Assembly: GCF_010183535.1 (NCBI RefSeq)
Contig: NC_071332.1
Location: 15,128,001 to 15,192,000, forward strand
Origin: Caenorhabditis remanei
Taxonomy: Eukaryota; Nematoda; Chromadorea; Rhabditida; Rhabditidae
DNA: 64,000 nucleotides
Direction: 5' to 3'
In this document: positions 1 through 11,010 of the stretch, in pieces
How the letters are laid out: every line of letters starts with the position of its first letter
Numbering within the stretch: the first letter of the stretch is position 1
Notes under the pieces: generated by a model
Told to the model about the DNA's origin: nothing
The model's database searches: none
Seen by the model: the letters and a program-made list of their open reading frames with translations, nothing else
Translations under genes and position numbers: made by a program

Positions 1-90
1 GGTCTTTGTTTGGGTCAGGGCGGCCATTTTTCGTCCTGGAATTACAATTATTTTAAGTTGGAGTTTTGATTCTTTTTAACTGAAACCCAT

Positions 91-339
91 ACTTGTCAAA
101 ACCCGGCCCGGCTCGACCCGGGAAGGGCCGGGAAGGCACGAAGGCCCTTTAGAAAATTTTCAAGGCCTTTTTCAATTTTTCATCGAAAATGTGATCATTT
201 CTGATGATTTTTCAGATTTCTTTTAATTCTGAATGATTGTCGAAAATTTGACTTTTTTGCGGAAAAAATTCAAAAAATTTGAATTTTGAACTTTGGCGCC
301 AATTTATCCGCGCATTCGAACCGGGCCTTGACAACTATG
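91..339. repeat. GGCCCGG inverted-repeat element, copy 1
   Basis: The left end reads ACTTGTCAAAACCCGG and the right end CCGGGCCTTGACAACTATG, which are approximate inverted complements. The interior is AT-rich and full of GAAAATTT-type words. Related copies with the same CAAGGCCCGG ends lie at about 24185-24318, 35995-36262, 59592-59645 and 60644-60833. This is most simply a non-autonomous terminal-inverted-repeat (MITE-like) family; no coding capacity is seen. Confidence 0.6.
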
Positions 340-767
340 CTGACCCATAGTTATCAACTTTTAAAAAATCCGTCTAACAGTTGTACTTAAAAAAAAGAAA
401 AGATTTCAATAATTTTATTTCAAAAACTCACCAAAAATAAATATCCTCCGACATTCTGCCCGCCGACCAAAGCTATCCCGTTCTTCTGGCTCTTTTATAC
501 TAGTGTTTTGAAATATTTCGCAATATGCTCTTTTTTTGTCAAGCATTTTAAATCTTTTCACTTTTTGTTTTTTGAATGACAAATTCCGGAAACTGAGTGA
601 CTAATGGAAATATTAAGCAAAATGAAATTTAGTGATGTCTGTCTGAGCTGTTCCAAATGCAATTTTAATATCTGTGTCAAAATGGTCAGAATCCAATAAT
701 AAAACAATGTTCTGGTAAACGAAAAATACAAAGGAGCAATTTCTTCGAAACTACAGAAAATCTTTAT
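340..767. other. intergenic, nothing recognised
   Basis: AT-rich sequence downstream of the decayed srh gene. No coding block with splice signals and no clear repeat was seen. A TTTATT at 762-767 is the reverse complement of an AATAAA signal for the gene that follows on the minus strand. Confidence 0.4.
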
Positions 768-1920
768 TCAATACAAATGAATTGGAGAGATAATACTTCG
801 TTTAGTATGGCAACAAATATGTTTCCCGCTATGAGAAAACAATCCCAGATGCCTTGACAACATAGCTCTCAATGCTTTTCGATAGGGTTTATGCACTGAG
901 AGTGTGACAATAGTTGACACTAGGCATTGATTCAGTAATCATCGACAACATTGATTCAGTAATCATCGACAAGTTGTTATAAGACTGGTTGTAATAATTG
1001 AACATAATGGACATCCACTCGTAGAGAAATGGGATTAGGAGCATTATCATCGGAACGCCAATCTGGATTATTAATGCGATGAAAAACTTCTTTTGCATTT
1101 TAAAAGTTCGTTTTGATATTTGTTTTTTGAGTAATTGTTGGATAGAGTTGTAGATGAGGAATCCGACAAATGCTAACACTTCAAAAGATACCAGCCCAGT
1201 GAAGGAAATCATAAGAATCAAGTGATATGTGAAGTACTCGCATATGACAAAAATATGGGCATGGAGAATGTAGTCAGGAAGACAAGGCATGTTCTGAAAT
1301 AGAAAATAAAGACATTTTGTTTATTCAGAAGCAAGCCAACCCGGAGCAAAAATCATTTACCAACCTCTATGAAATTCTGTTTTGCTATCTTCTGATCTGG
1401 AGCTAAGTAACCAAAAATGACCAACACTATAACTACAGATAAATAGTGCATTAGAATCCATAACTTCCTCCATTTGGACCAACATCCCTTCCACGAAAAA
1501 ATACTGACAGAAAATAATCTGTTTTCGAAAATTGCCACGATTGATATCATAATATCTAAAATTTATATTACAGTTGAAAATTCGCTCTGATGTTTTCACT
1601 TTCACTAACATCCAAGAATAGTCAGCACTAGAAAAGTTTGAAGCATTGCAGAGAATCCTAAATGACTTAAAATTCCTAATCCAAACGCGGCAAACCGTGG
1701 TAATAGCATAATTGGGATGATAAGCAGTCCCACAAAATAATCAAATAGGACTATCCAAATGTGTAGGTTCAACAAGTACCACTTCATCGAGCCCATAGAT
1801 TTTGGAGTTTTGAACAAAATCATATATAAGCCTAGGAAATGGATTGGGGTAGATATTGAAGTGAAGAAACAAGGAAAATACGAATGGGGAATCGAGAAAA
1901 TGTTCTTCTGGAGCACACAT
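768..1920 (-). pseudogene. srh-type chemoreceptor, frameshifted
   Basis: Seven-transmembrane receptor of the nematode Srh (serpentine receptor class H) type, a putative chemosensory GPCR of ciliated neurons. Visible family marks are a start reading MCAPEEHF, then FKTPKSM, LNLHIW, IFENR, LAPDQKIAK, MPCLP, KTFKMQKKF-like and, near the end, VHKPYRKA. The blocks lie at about 1610-1920, 1365-1555 and 768-1293. Three places do not read through. In exon 1 the MCAPEE start (1920) and the STPIHFLG block are in different frames. The second donor must be a weak GTTGGT to keep frame. In the last exon the frame breaks near 922, just after a 24-bp tandem duplication, so translation ends at 889 while the conserved HKPYR tail continues in another frame to 768. 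An AATAAA follows the ancestral stop. Assembly error is the alternative to decay. Confidence 0.7.
926..973. repeat. 24-bp tandem duplication in srh last exon
   Basis: Two adjacent copies of a 24-bp unit (926-949 and 950-973) differ only at the last base. On the minus strand they encode the twice-repeated SMITESML-like stretch that no Srh receptor would be expected to have. The duplication sits next to the frameshift that removes the C-terminal tail. Confidence 0.85.
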
Positions 1921-2427
1921 TTCTGGAAGCAGGGCTAAAACTCTGCACCAAAGAAAAGACCAACCGGTGACTAGTTGAATCTAGTTTGTGACAGCTGGTC
2001 TGAAGCTCAATAATAGAGAATAATAAGAGCAAAAAATAATCTTACAAGGCAGAAACAATTTTTCAATTAAAAAGTGTCTCCTGGAGTTTCAAAGCATCTG
2101 CTTCCATTCTTATAAAGACATGTGACGCTGATAAAAGGCAAAGGTTGTGATAATCCGTTCAAGGAAAGAACTATTGAGTCATTCAATGTTTCTTATAGTT
2201 TGTAGTCTGTCTGGGGAACTTGGTATGTTTCTAGACGGAAGCACTCTCCAACCATCTCCTTCGAACCCAGGACTCGGAGCCAGATGGTGTCATCCGACAG
2301 TTCCCACACGGCAGATTCAAAACAATAACATGCCAACTTTCCAGTCTGAAAAGGGCCCCATGGGACCTTGTCTATCACATGAAATATATATAGTAGCCTT
2401 CAAAAAAATAATAATCTTATCAAAAAA

Positions 2428-3636
2428 ATGGATTTTATATTTGGTGACTTTGAAATGTCTCTAACCTATTTCATTCTGAACGGGTTCGAAGTGAATCCTG
2501 ACTACTACGCATGTCCAGATGATGTGTCATTGAGACCTGTTGGAGTTCGACAGAAATTTTGGGGTGCCTACTTTTTCTTGAGTGGGCTTGCGATTTTGGT
2601 AAGGTAATAATCGATATTTGTTTATTATTTTTCATTCAGATTCTTTACATTATCTGTTTTGTAGCCATCGCTACCAGCGATCTCATGAAAACTCCAGCTT
2701 ATAAAAGTATGTTTGTTTTGGCTATCTACGACATCTCATCCACGTTCATGCACTCCATTGCCACTGGAGTCTTTGGATTCTATGGAGTTGCTTATTGTGA
2801 CTACCCACGGCTGAATCTGGTGTTTGGAAGTATTGCCCTTGGTTCATGGTTGGGTTGTTGTATCACTAGTATGCTATTATTAGAAATTGTGACGTTTGTC
2901 CGACGCTGAAAATTCGGAAACTATTTGAAGGGAGAAGAATCTATAATTTCATATTTTTATTCTTTGTCTATGGAATGTACGCTGCTTTTCTCTCGAAGCC
3001 CGTTACTTTTTCTTCTGAATACATGTCTTGGTTTTTTGATCCCGGAGTTGGAAATGATGTAAGTTTCTAAGAAAAAAATACTGAGTTTTCATCAAAAGTA
3101 TACAGCTTCAGCCAAGCTTTTACGTGAATCTTACCCATACTTTTAACAATGGGTTAATGGCAGTCGAGACTGTTATTCTTTATGGTTATCTTGCATACTT
3201 TACTCTCAAAAAATCTGGAGCAAGTGGAGATCAAAAATTGTCAAAATATCAAATTAATGTGAGCTCAAACATTTGAATAATGTGGTATTTTTGAATTTCC
3301 AGATCTTGCTACAAGCATTCTTTTTCTGTATTTTCCATTTCATAGGGTCTATTCTATACGTTTACATGCAGTTTGTGTCGGCTCCAGAGTATTTGATTAT
3401 CATAAGTCAACTCGGTTGGCAGTTTGGAACTGGTGGGCACAGAAGAGAGCTTTCAAGTTTCTAGATTATTGATTACAGGTTCCGTGTGCGTTGTCTACTT
3501 GACTTTGAATCGTTCCATACGGAAGTCTGTCTCGAAACATTTATGTCCCAAATGCCTGAAGAAAACGAATCAAGTCTCGGTTATTGCATCTTTGGATAGC
3601 AGAGCTTATGAGTTATCTCATGTTCAGATTAACTGA
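2428..3636 (+). pseudogene. srt-type chemoreceptor with one frameshift
   Basis: Receptor of the Srt (serpentine receptor class T) type. Exons are 2428-2598, 2640-3058, 3106-3258, 3303-3432 and 3479-3636, with introns of 41-47 nt. Family marks are ACPDD in the N-terminal ectodomain, PAYKSMFVLAIYD, YCDYPRL, then CDVCPTLKIRKLFEGRR, a KPVTF...WFFDP stretch, QLGWQF and YLTLNRSIRK near the C terminus. Exon 2 carries a single frame break at about 2883-2890, exactly where a conserved Asn-Arg-Cys block should be. Upstream runs into VTFVRR then stop, downstream resumes in another frame. All splice sites are otherwise good and an AATAAA follows at 3674. Either a recent pseudogene or a one-base sequence error. 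Confidence 0.7.
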
Positions 3637-3879
3637 CTTTTTTGTGTCGTCATACTTGTAATATTTGAGTTTTAATAAAGCTGGTCATCAAACGTCTAGT
3701 TTGGAATAAAATTCCAATGAATGTAAACGTCTAGAACAATAGGTATGTCTTACAAAGTTTTTTGGGTGAACATGTTAATCATCAAACACCAAAAAACAGA
3801 AGATGATTTTTTTTAATGGAAAGGGAAAATTGAAACTTAGCATGTGACCTTTTGAAACGCAATTATTTTTTTTATGGAG

Positions 3880-4215
3880 TGTATAGACCACAAGTAGAGC
3901 TTCATTTTTATAGTTGACAACTTTTTAGTACAGACCTATCCTAAGAAGTTACAGAAGGTTTATTGTAAAAGTTTAAAAATCTCTCCTTTTAGCACTGAAA
4001 AAGGACAACAATTGCGAGAAATTTCTTTGACGATTGACAACTCTCAAGGGAGGGTTTGTACAATAAAGTTGCCAACTACGAAAATGATGCTTTACTTGTG
4101 ATCTAAACAGTCCATAAACAATCTATATTGTGATACTATCAGGGAGACCAACTCACACTCACAAAGTTGACGAATTTCAACTAAAAACTGAACGTGTCGC
4201 ATTCTTTATGACCAG
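3880..4215. repeat. dispersed AT-rich repeat (GTTGACAACTTTTT family)
   Basis: The motif TAGTTGACAACTTTTT with a following TACAGAC/TACGGAC block is shared with the palindromic element at 36268-36685, and related sequence lies at 34450-34815. Here the copy looks partial and diverged. No coding content. Confidence 0.4.
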
Positions 4216-4416
4216 TACTGTATCTATGTAAACGTCAGTTATTTTTGTGTGAAGTTGTAAGTTGAAAAATAAAATTCCAATAGAGGAAAGTATTCATTCA
4301 TTGAAACTATCATCCCTAGACAGAATTATTTCAAGAACATTCTAATCAACAGTAATAATCGAATAGTCCAACCTGGTAAACATAAAAGGCACATTGAAGG
4401 GCAATGAAGCAGATCG

Positions 4417-4914
4417 CAGAGTTGAGCGGAATTCCGCCTTCCGTCTTCCGCCTTCCGCTTTCCGCCACTTTTTTCTTTCCGCCTTCCGCCTTCCGTTTTC
4501 CGCCAAAAATTTTCCTATTTCCGCTTTCCGCCTTCCGCCTTCCGCTATTTTATGATTTTTCCGCCTTCCGCCTAGAGAATATCAGATTGAAAAATATGTT
4601 TGCCTACTCCAATTTACTGATTTTTTTTACGTTTTTTTGCAGCAAGGCTATCAGTTTTTACCGAAAAAAACAAAATTTAACCATTACAAGTGCTTTTTAC
4701 AACAAAATAAGGCCAAAATCGTCTTCTTAAAAACGAAATTGTATTCCGCCTTCCGCCATTTGGCTTTTTTTTCATTCCGCTTTCCGCCTTCCGCCTTCCG
4801 CCTTCCGCTTTCCGCCGAATTTTTTAGAATTCCGCCTTCCGCCCAAAAATTTCTTATTCCGCTTTCCGCCTTCCGCCTTCCGCCATTTCAAAAATCGAAT
4901 TCCGCTCAACTCTG
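4417..4914. mobile_element. TIR element filled with TTCCGCC/TTCCGCT array
   Basis: The two ends are a perfect 18-bp inverted repeat: CAGAGTTGAGCGGAATTC at 4417-4434 and its reverse complement at 4897-4914. Between them are two arrays of the hexamer TTCCGC with interspersed T, both in the same orientation, separated by about 180 bp of AT-rich sequence. The open frames crossing it are only translations of the repeat (FRLPLSAFR) and are not genes. This looks like a non-autonomous element whose internal satellite has expanded. Confidence 0.75.
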
Positions 4915-5235
4915 ATCATAAGGTTTGGAAAACGTATTTTTTACTTTCTAGATTCATTTCTTCAAAATTGATTCATGATTCTTACACATCATCTTCTGAA
5001 TGCAGTGAAATGATATCAAGATTTAAAATCCATTATTTTTTGAAAAAGTAGAAAGATTTCACACGATAACAGAATCCACTCGTTTCGCAGTGTTTCTATT
5101 ACTCTTTTTTCAATCTCTTTGGTATATATCGGCACGTTTCATCGATACGATATTTGAAAAAAAATCTGAAACTAGAAATGAACGCAGTGGCTTTTATATA
5201 AAATCCGTTCGGAATGTTATTTTGTATACGACACT

Positions 5236-5497
5236 ATGCCTCCTTTATCCATTCAACTGTTCGTTTGCTTTTTCGTTGTTATGACGTGTCTGTTTATCAT
5301 GAAAACTGCCCACGAGAAGCACGTTTCAAAAGGTTACTGCCCAATAACTATCAAGTGTGACCAATTTGATTTCAGATCGTTTTGCTATGCTTGACAAGCA
5401 GATCGAGCCACCATCCCATAGATATCCGGTCAATGAACACGATATAATTCCTGCTTGGTATAGAGATCGTATGAGCAGACGTAGAGTTGTAACATAA
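5236..5497 (+). CDS. small single-membrane-span protein, 72 aa
   Basis: Two-exon gene with exons 5236-5332 and 5376-5497 and a 43-nt intron (AAAAG/gttact ... tttcag). The product starts MPPLSIQLFVCFFVVM, a strong hydrophobic segment at residues 4-22 that could be a signal anchor or signal peptide. It is followed by a charged tail containing DKQIEPPSHRYP and ending RMSRRRVVT. Stop TAA at 5495 is followed about 13 nt later by ATTAATAAA. The start is the ATG that keeps the hydrophobic segment intact. No family recognised; residues 23-72 are polar with no cysteines. Neighbours are chemoreceptor genes on the same strand but spacing does not suggest an operon. The model rests on the splice pair and the frame match. 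Confidence 0.55.
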
Positions 5498-5775
5498 AGC
5501 TTTTCAATTAATAAATACTTGCGTTTTCTTATTTTTCCATCTGTTTCAAGTATTCACAGAAAAGCGGAACCTATAGAGAAGTTTCATTCGAGAATAAACA
5601 GCTAAAAACTGTTAACGTTGTCATTGGTTGCTATAGAAATCGGGGCAAACTTCAAAACTTAAATTCGTAGTCTGTCCTTATTTACGCAAGTCCTTGGCAG
5701 CTGAATTTATCCTTATAAATCACCAAAACCCAGCGTCCTTGTCTTTGTAACAAGCTAGCTACGACTTTTACCAAA

Positions 5776-6911
5776 ATGTTCCTGACCTGGGAATATTCTG
5801 TGTGGTCCAGCCAAGAAAATCTGCCACTTTCTGTCGGTGTAGGACTTTTCTTCATTTTGATTGCTTTGATATGGTTTATCTCTGTTGTACCGTACTACCG
5901 GATATTCAATAAGAATCGAGACAACTGGAAACAAGTAAGCACTCATTAATTTGAAATTACAATCTTCTCGCATTCAGATGTCGGATTATCCTATTTTTCA
6001 TCACGCAAATCACATTTTGAAGCGTTATTCTCCAATCTTTCAAGGCATATCGGTTGCTCAAATTGTGGTTTTTGGGTTGTTAATAAACACTGAATACTTG
6101 TCGCTGTTACTGTAAGCGTAAACTGATCAAATAATATTAAAATAAACACTTTCAGGGTGGGTTTTGGGGTCCCTCTGTTTTTTTTCTCGTATGTTATAAC
6201 AGTTTTTCGTCAAGTTCACCAAACTTTGATTGCATTTTCGTTTGTTGAAGATGTAGTTTGGAGTAGAGAAGAACCTCTGTCTAAATATGAAATTGGAGTG
6301 AAACAAATTGAGAAAAAAATATGGATACGGTATCTTTGGAAAATTTTCATAGCCAAAGACTTTATTCTTAATACCGCTGTATACTTTCATGATCGGAACT
6401 TCAGTTTTTATTACACACAATTAATTGTGAGTCTGTCTGTCTGTCGGTTTGTCCCTGAATTGTGATTTTCAGTCCATCAGCATAATTGATGCCTTCGTGC
6501 CTCTTGCCTTATTTTGCTGGATTTTCAAAAAACTTCGAAATCGAGGGCTCAATGATCCACAAAGAGCTTTGAACCCACTCCAAAGACAAATCAAATATCA
6601 AATACTTACAATCACTGCAATTCAAATTGTAAGTTTGATGGCATACATTGACAATTAATAAGTAATTTTAGATGTTCTGGGCATTTACCGTTATCTTAAA
6701 TTACTTCGACTGTCTTCCTGATGAGAATGTGAATGCCTCAATCCTATCGTTAACCGGGATTATATCTCATTATATATCTCATTATATGTCTCATATCATT
6801 GGGTTCATATTGCCAACAATTATTCAAGTCACTTGTTGGGTCGACAACATGTCAAAGTCAAGAGAAAGCGCAGTCAGGTCGACTAGTCCAGGGATTTATT
6901 CTATTTCATAA
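5776..6911 (+). CDS. srz-like seven-transmembrane chemoreceptor, 319 aa
   Basis: Five exons: 5776-5934, 5978-6111, 6156-6426, 6473-6628, 6672-6911. All phases match and the frame is open throughout. The arrangement resembles the Srz class: TM1 followed by a YYRIFNKNRDNW loop (compare Fx-Y-x-Y-K-x-N-R-x-R-D in Srz), then YPIFHHANHILKRY, a TM3 block with VFRQVHQTLIAF, an IFKKLRNRGL intracellular segment and NPLQRQIKYQ before TM6. Length fits the class (about 320 aa). The last exon contains a short tandem repeat giving SHYISHYMSH, which is odd within a membrane domain. Expected at sensory cilia; the ligand is unknown. The Srz assignment is by remembered pattern, so a related class is possible. 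Confidence 0.65.
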
Positions 6912-7367
6912 AGTTGAAATAGTAATTTTCTCAATTTTGCATCGCAAAATCATTGTCATCTGTATTACTCTGAAAGATTGATCTAGTATAAAACATGAAA
7001 AGCCAACATTTTTGTAAATGTTATTCAGGTGAAATTTAAATGTCGCCAAATATTTAACATGCGTCAGAAGAAAAATGTAGTGTGTCGAGTTATTATGACA
7101 ATATGAGCAAGACAATTCTTTCCATCAGTCATCTTGATGTTGCAGTTGATAATTCTAGTGAATTCATGGTGACTGTCGAGAAGAGCAAGCAGCAGGTGGA
7201 ATGTTGCCGTAGTCTTCATGAATCTTCATGAACATTTATACTTTTTACTTTTTTTATAAGACTTTCAACACATTATAAGCTTCATTCGTTCAAAGTAAAT
7301 TCTAAAAATTCTTAAATATAACCGTCCTGTTCCCAAAAAAACCGTTGTGTTATCAAAAAATATTATC
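6912..7367. other. intergenic, nothing recognised
   Basis: Gap between the tail-to-tail srz-like gene and the P450 gene. The short frames on either strand lack splice signals and family motifs. No repeat recognised. Confidence 0.35.
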
Positions 7368-9035
7368 TCAATTAACGTATCTTCGCTTCACCTGACAGGT
7401 GTAATCCATCGCTTTCGCAATAAATGCATACGTCCTGTCCAATGACGGCAGTCCATTGGCTCCTTCGCAGAACTCGAACCGATTGAACAAGTTAGCAGTG
7501 AACAAGAATAGCTCCATTCGAGCGAGTCCTTCCCCTAAACAGACCCGTTTTCCAACAGAGAATGGAACCAGCTCCTCGACTTTCTTCAAATTTCCACTCT
7601 CGTCTATGAATCTTTCCGGGAGGAACTTCTCCGGTTCTAGGAAAATCTCCGGATCTGAGAGAATACTACTGATTTGATGGATGACTGTCATGCCTTTGGG
7701 GATAGTGCAACCGGCAAGAGTGACTTCACGAGTTGTGGCGTGTGGGAGATTCATTGGTAGAAGGTTGCTCGCGCGTTGGGCTTCCTGAAAAAGTATGAAT
7801 TAGATGTGAAATCTTAAAATGAAACTCACATTGATGAATGCATTTGTGTATGGCAAATTTAGTTTGTCCTTCATTGTTACCATTCGGTCCCCTACAACTT
7901 CTGATAGTTCCTTCTGCATTTTCCTCTGTGCTTCCATATTATTGATGGCATAAGCAGTGAGGAAACCCATTGTATTTGTAGTTGTATGCATGCCTGCTAC
8001 CCACATATCAAAACACATATTCCTCAACTGGTCATCAGAAAATGAAGTGAAGTCCCCTTCCGCTTCTCTTCTCTTCTGCTCTTTCATATAAGTTTCCACG
8101 TAATCCTTACTCTCCTCCACTTCGAAATCAATCTCATTACGATGTTCTTCGATTTGTTGTTGGAAAAACTGGAAGACTCCATCTCGAACACGCCCGACAC
8201 TGAAAATCAGAAATTATTTTGTATCAGTATACTGTTTTTCAAAAACTTACTCAGGTGTCAGCAGCTCAACCATCCACTGCGGAAGCCAGCTGACAGTATA
8301 AGCAAAGTATACTCGGAAACTGCCTTGGACTTCAAAGAAAAGATCTAACAATTGTTTTAGTTCATTGAATTTCAAGGGATCATTGAAACGGACTCCGAAG
8401 AGAAATTGATTAATTACATTTCCAATTGCCATGTCGTATTGTTCCTGGAAAATTCCTTACTTTTAATTGAAAATCACACAAAATTACTCACCTGAATGTT
8501 AACTTCCTTCCCTTCCATTTTGTTCAACTCCTCCTCAATACTATCCACTTCCAGCTGAATCGACGCTTCCATCGCTTCTTTTCCCATTCCAAAATCTTTC
8601 AAAGTGTGCAATGCAAACTTTCTGTGCTCTTTCCACGTGTTCCCATTCGTATCAATCACTCCATAGTCCCCACCACGAAGCGATGTGTTGAACTTTTCAA
8701 AAATCATTTTATCTGAGTAACTGTCCGCATCATTGATGAATGTCTCTTTGAGCTCCTTGTATCCAGTGATCACAATTGCTGGGTCGGTTCCCATCCACAT
8801 TGTGTAAATTGTCCCGAACTTTTTAGTCCAAGCAGCATATGCGGCAGTACCGGGTGGTGGATAAGAGAACAATTCAATCGTGTTACCAATGACAGGAATG
8901 GGAAACGGTCCTAAACTTTCAAGTGTTTCAGGAGAATCAATACGAAAAAATACCTGGTGGCAAACTTCGACGTTTCCAGTAAAACTCATTGAAAAAGTAG
9001 AGAACAGTAAAAGTGAAAAGCAGAAAGAGAATCAT
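7368..9035 (-). CDS. cytochrome P450, CYP33-like, 493 aa
   Basis: Haem monooxygenase anchored in the endoplasmic reticulum, acting in oxidation of xenobiotics or endogenous lipids. Exons on the minus strand are 9035-8954, 8910-8492, 8444-8251, 8199-7830 and 7784-7368; all phases join. The N terminus is a membrane anchor (MILFLLFTFTVLYFF) followed by the proline hinge LPPGPFPIPVIGN. Further marks are the I-helix AGMHTTTNT, an ExxR motif (EAQR), PERF, and the haem-binding loop FSVGKRVCLGEG with the cysteine ligand. Length and these blocks fit the nematode CYP33 family. The first intron is only 43 nt and splits Gly of PPGP. No lesion was seen. A TATA-like box lies about 37 bp upstream of the ATG. 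Confidence 0.92.
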
Positions 9036-9071
9036 TGTGTCTAGTGAAGAATATACTGTTCTCCTCCACCA

Positions 9072-9083
9072 TTTTATATATAA
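9072..9083 (-). promoter_or_regulatory. TATA-like box of the P450 gene
   Basis: On the minus strand TATATATAAAA lies about 37-48 bp upstream of the P450 ATG. A GATAA core on the same strand lies about 160 bp upstream of the ATG (near 9197), which could be a gut GATA-factor site. Position and sequence only. Confidence 0.4.
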
Positions 9084-9439
9084 ACGAGACTACACAATTT
9101 CCGTGCAGTCGTTGCGAAATAAGATGGGAGATGGGAGGCAGGCAGCGGACAAATGTGTACTTTGTAGGCACCCGGACGGGAGTTCAATAGTTTAGTTGTT
9201 ATCGGGGAGAGAAAACGATGAGTGTGGAGAGATAGATGTTTGATTTTTATAGGGGAAGAACAACTTTGTTTTTTATTTTTATTTTTCAATTCATCGAGTT
9301 TTAGATTCTCCCCGTAGATCCTCAACAAAGATATTTTGACGGCCTTGCCCAATATTTTTTAGATCATATCTAGTTTTATTTCAAGTCCATTCATTAAGTT
9401 ATTTATGTTTGTTTATTATTGAGGTCCTCATAAAATTGC

Positions 9440-9620
9440 TAGAAAAAAGATACCGTAGCGAGTTTTCAACTCCTGAAATATGTGTATGTGTGGAAAAAAC
9501 TTCAAAAGCTATTTATCATATTTGGAAAACCAGCACGTGGGGGCAAACCAGAATTTCGGACCATTTGCGATGTTATCCAAACGATTTTTAAACTTGACTT
9601 TCTTGTTCCAAGTTTTTTTT
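9440..9620. repeat. dispersed repeat (ATTATCCAAACGATT family), copy 1
   Basis: Shares ordered blocks with about 18360-18540 and 23940-24175: AAAAAGATA(T/C)CGTAG, ACTCCTGAAATATG, ATTTCGGAC and TTATCCAAACGATT. This copy is the most diverged. No open reading frame is conserved between copies, so it is probably a degraded mobile element. Confidence 0.55.
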
Positions 9621-9817
9621 TCCATTCCTTATCGAAATTCTTTAATGCTCTCAATTTTAGATCAGGTTGATTTTTTAAAAGAGTTAGCTAAAAATAAAAG
9701 CTGGAAAAGAAGTGGTAAACTGAATCCAGTTTCACGTGCAACAAATATTTTTCCCAATCATCTTCATTACTTTTTATAAAATAATAAAATAGAAAAAACT
9801 TTTCATTTATATTCCTC

Positions 9818-11010
9818 TCAAAATGGCGAACGAGTTGAAGTTCTACTATTCTTTTCCTTCTGCAGCTTGTCCCATTCTTCATCAAAAACGTCCAGGACAC
9901 TTTGATCGCATTCTTCTTTCATTATAGTCCTCATACACTCTTTATCATCCATAAACTTCAAGTATTGTTTTTCTAATGCCTTGTTTACAGGTTCAACCAT
10001 AGGCTTTCGACCATATTTCTCTTGGCATTCATAATTAGCTGGCTCCTTTGTATCCAATGTACTCATTCTTATGCCCATGTAACACATATTAAAAGTAGTC
10101 GGTTTCTTGCTTAATTCATCGCAGAGTTGCTCAAGCTGCTGAGTCGTATTTTTTGAAAAGTAGCAATATTGGCTCATACATTCCTGAAACGATAATATTT
10201 TCAGCTTATTACATCGAAGAGGCTTACCTTCGTTTCTGAGCAAGTTTTAGTTGTATTACTTCGTTCCTTCATACCAAATGACATCGAAATCGCCTGTATC
10301 ATACCGTTTATCATGAATTCCCTCATTTGCGGTTCACATTGTCTGGCATTCAGTTCATCGTGCAAGCTACTGCAAGCATCACCATCCGACGGGATCGTCA
10401 AAACGTCCAACAACTTTTCATAATTCTTTTCCAAATAAGCAACCGATGTGGCGTTGCACGTTTTGTTTATGGTTTTGAAAAAGCAGGATTTCCCAGCCGT
10501 GTAAGACTCTCTTTTGATTCGCATGTCTCTCTGAAAAGTGTCTTTTTTATATTTTCAGATTTTTTTTCACGAACTGAGAAATAATCGAAATCCTCTGTAC
10601 AATTTTCCTTTTTACTGTAAACTGTATTGTAAAACATCGACATACATGATGCAACATCGTTATTCGTGAACTCTAACTTATCGCATTTCTGCTCATAAGT
10701 TCGTTTACTTTTCTCTGCTTCTGCACACTGAATTCCTCCAAAACAACTCTAAATAAAATTCAAATAATTCAAGAACACTCCCTGGTTGAAGCATTACAGT
10801 GACACTCTTACAAGCATCCGTGACATTCCGCGATTTAGTATCTCCTTCTTCGGTGAGAACTATCAAATCATTGACATATTTCGAACATTTTCCTTGAGCC
10901 ACTACGAGTTCTTTTGGGGTGCAATCTTTCACAGTGTCATCGATTTGTACTTTTGGATCAGCATAGGTTACTATTGCTTGGAATAGGAATAAAATGAAAA
11001 TTGAACCCAT
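9818..11010 (-). CDS. secreted Cys-rich protein, T20D4.11/DUF19-like, 351 aa (member A)
   Basis: Four exons: 11010-10798, 10748-10575, 10530-10228, 10183-9818, all in phase. A signal peptide (MGSIFILFLFQAIVTYA) precedes a long cysteine-rich secreted region. Landmarks recur in every member of the array: DCTPKE...GKCSKYV, SCFGGIQC at the start of exon 2, CMSMFY and a CTEDFDYFS ending exon 2, RESYTAGKSCF and CNATSVAYLEKNY in exon 3, and a final KECMRTIMKEECDQS...FDEEW block. Cysteine spacing and the closing K-x-C-x(4)-MK-x-x-C pattern resemble the nematode T20D4.11-like domain (DUF19), probably as two domain units. Several N-glycosylation sequons (NVT, NAT, NTT). Function unknown. Promoter not resolved. 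Confidence 0.75.

Noticed and set aside
2147..2464. 105-codon plus-strand frame overlapping the srt start
   Set aside because: It overlaps the srt first exon in another frame, starts at a non-ATG codon and has no motif.
4404..4915. Two open frames rich in FRLPLSAFR repeats as genes
   Set aside because: They are translations of the TTCCGC satellite in two frames and have no splice or start context.
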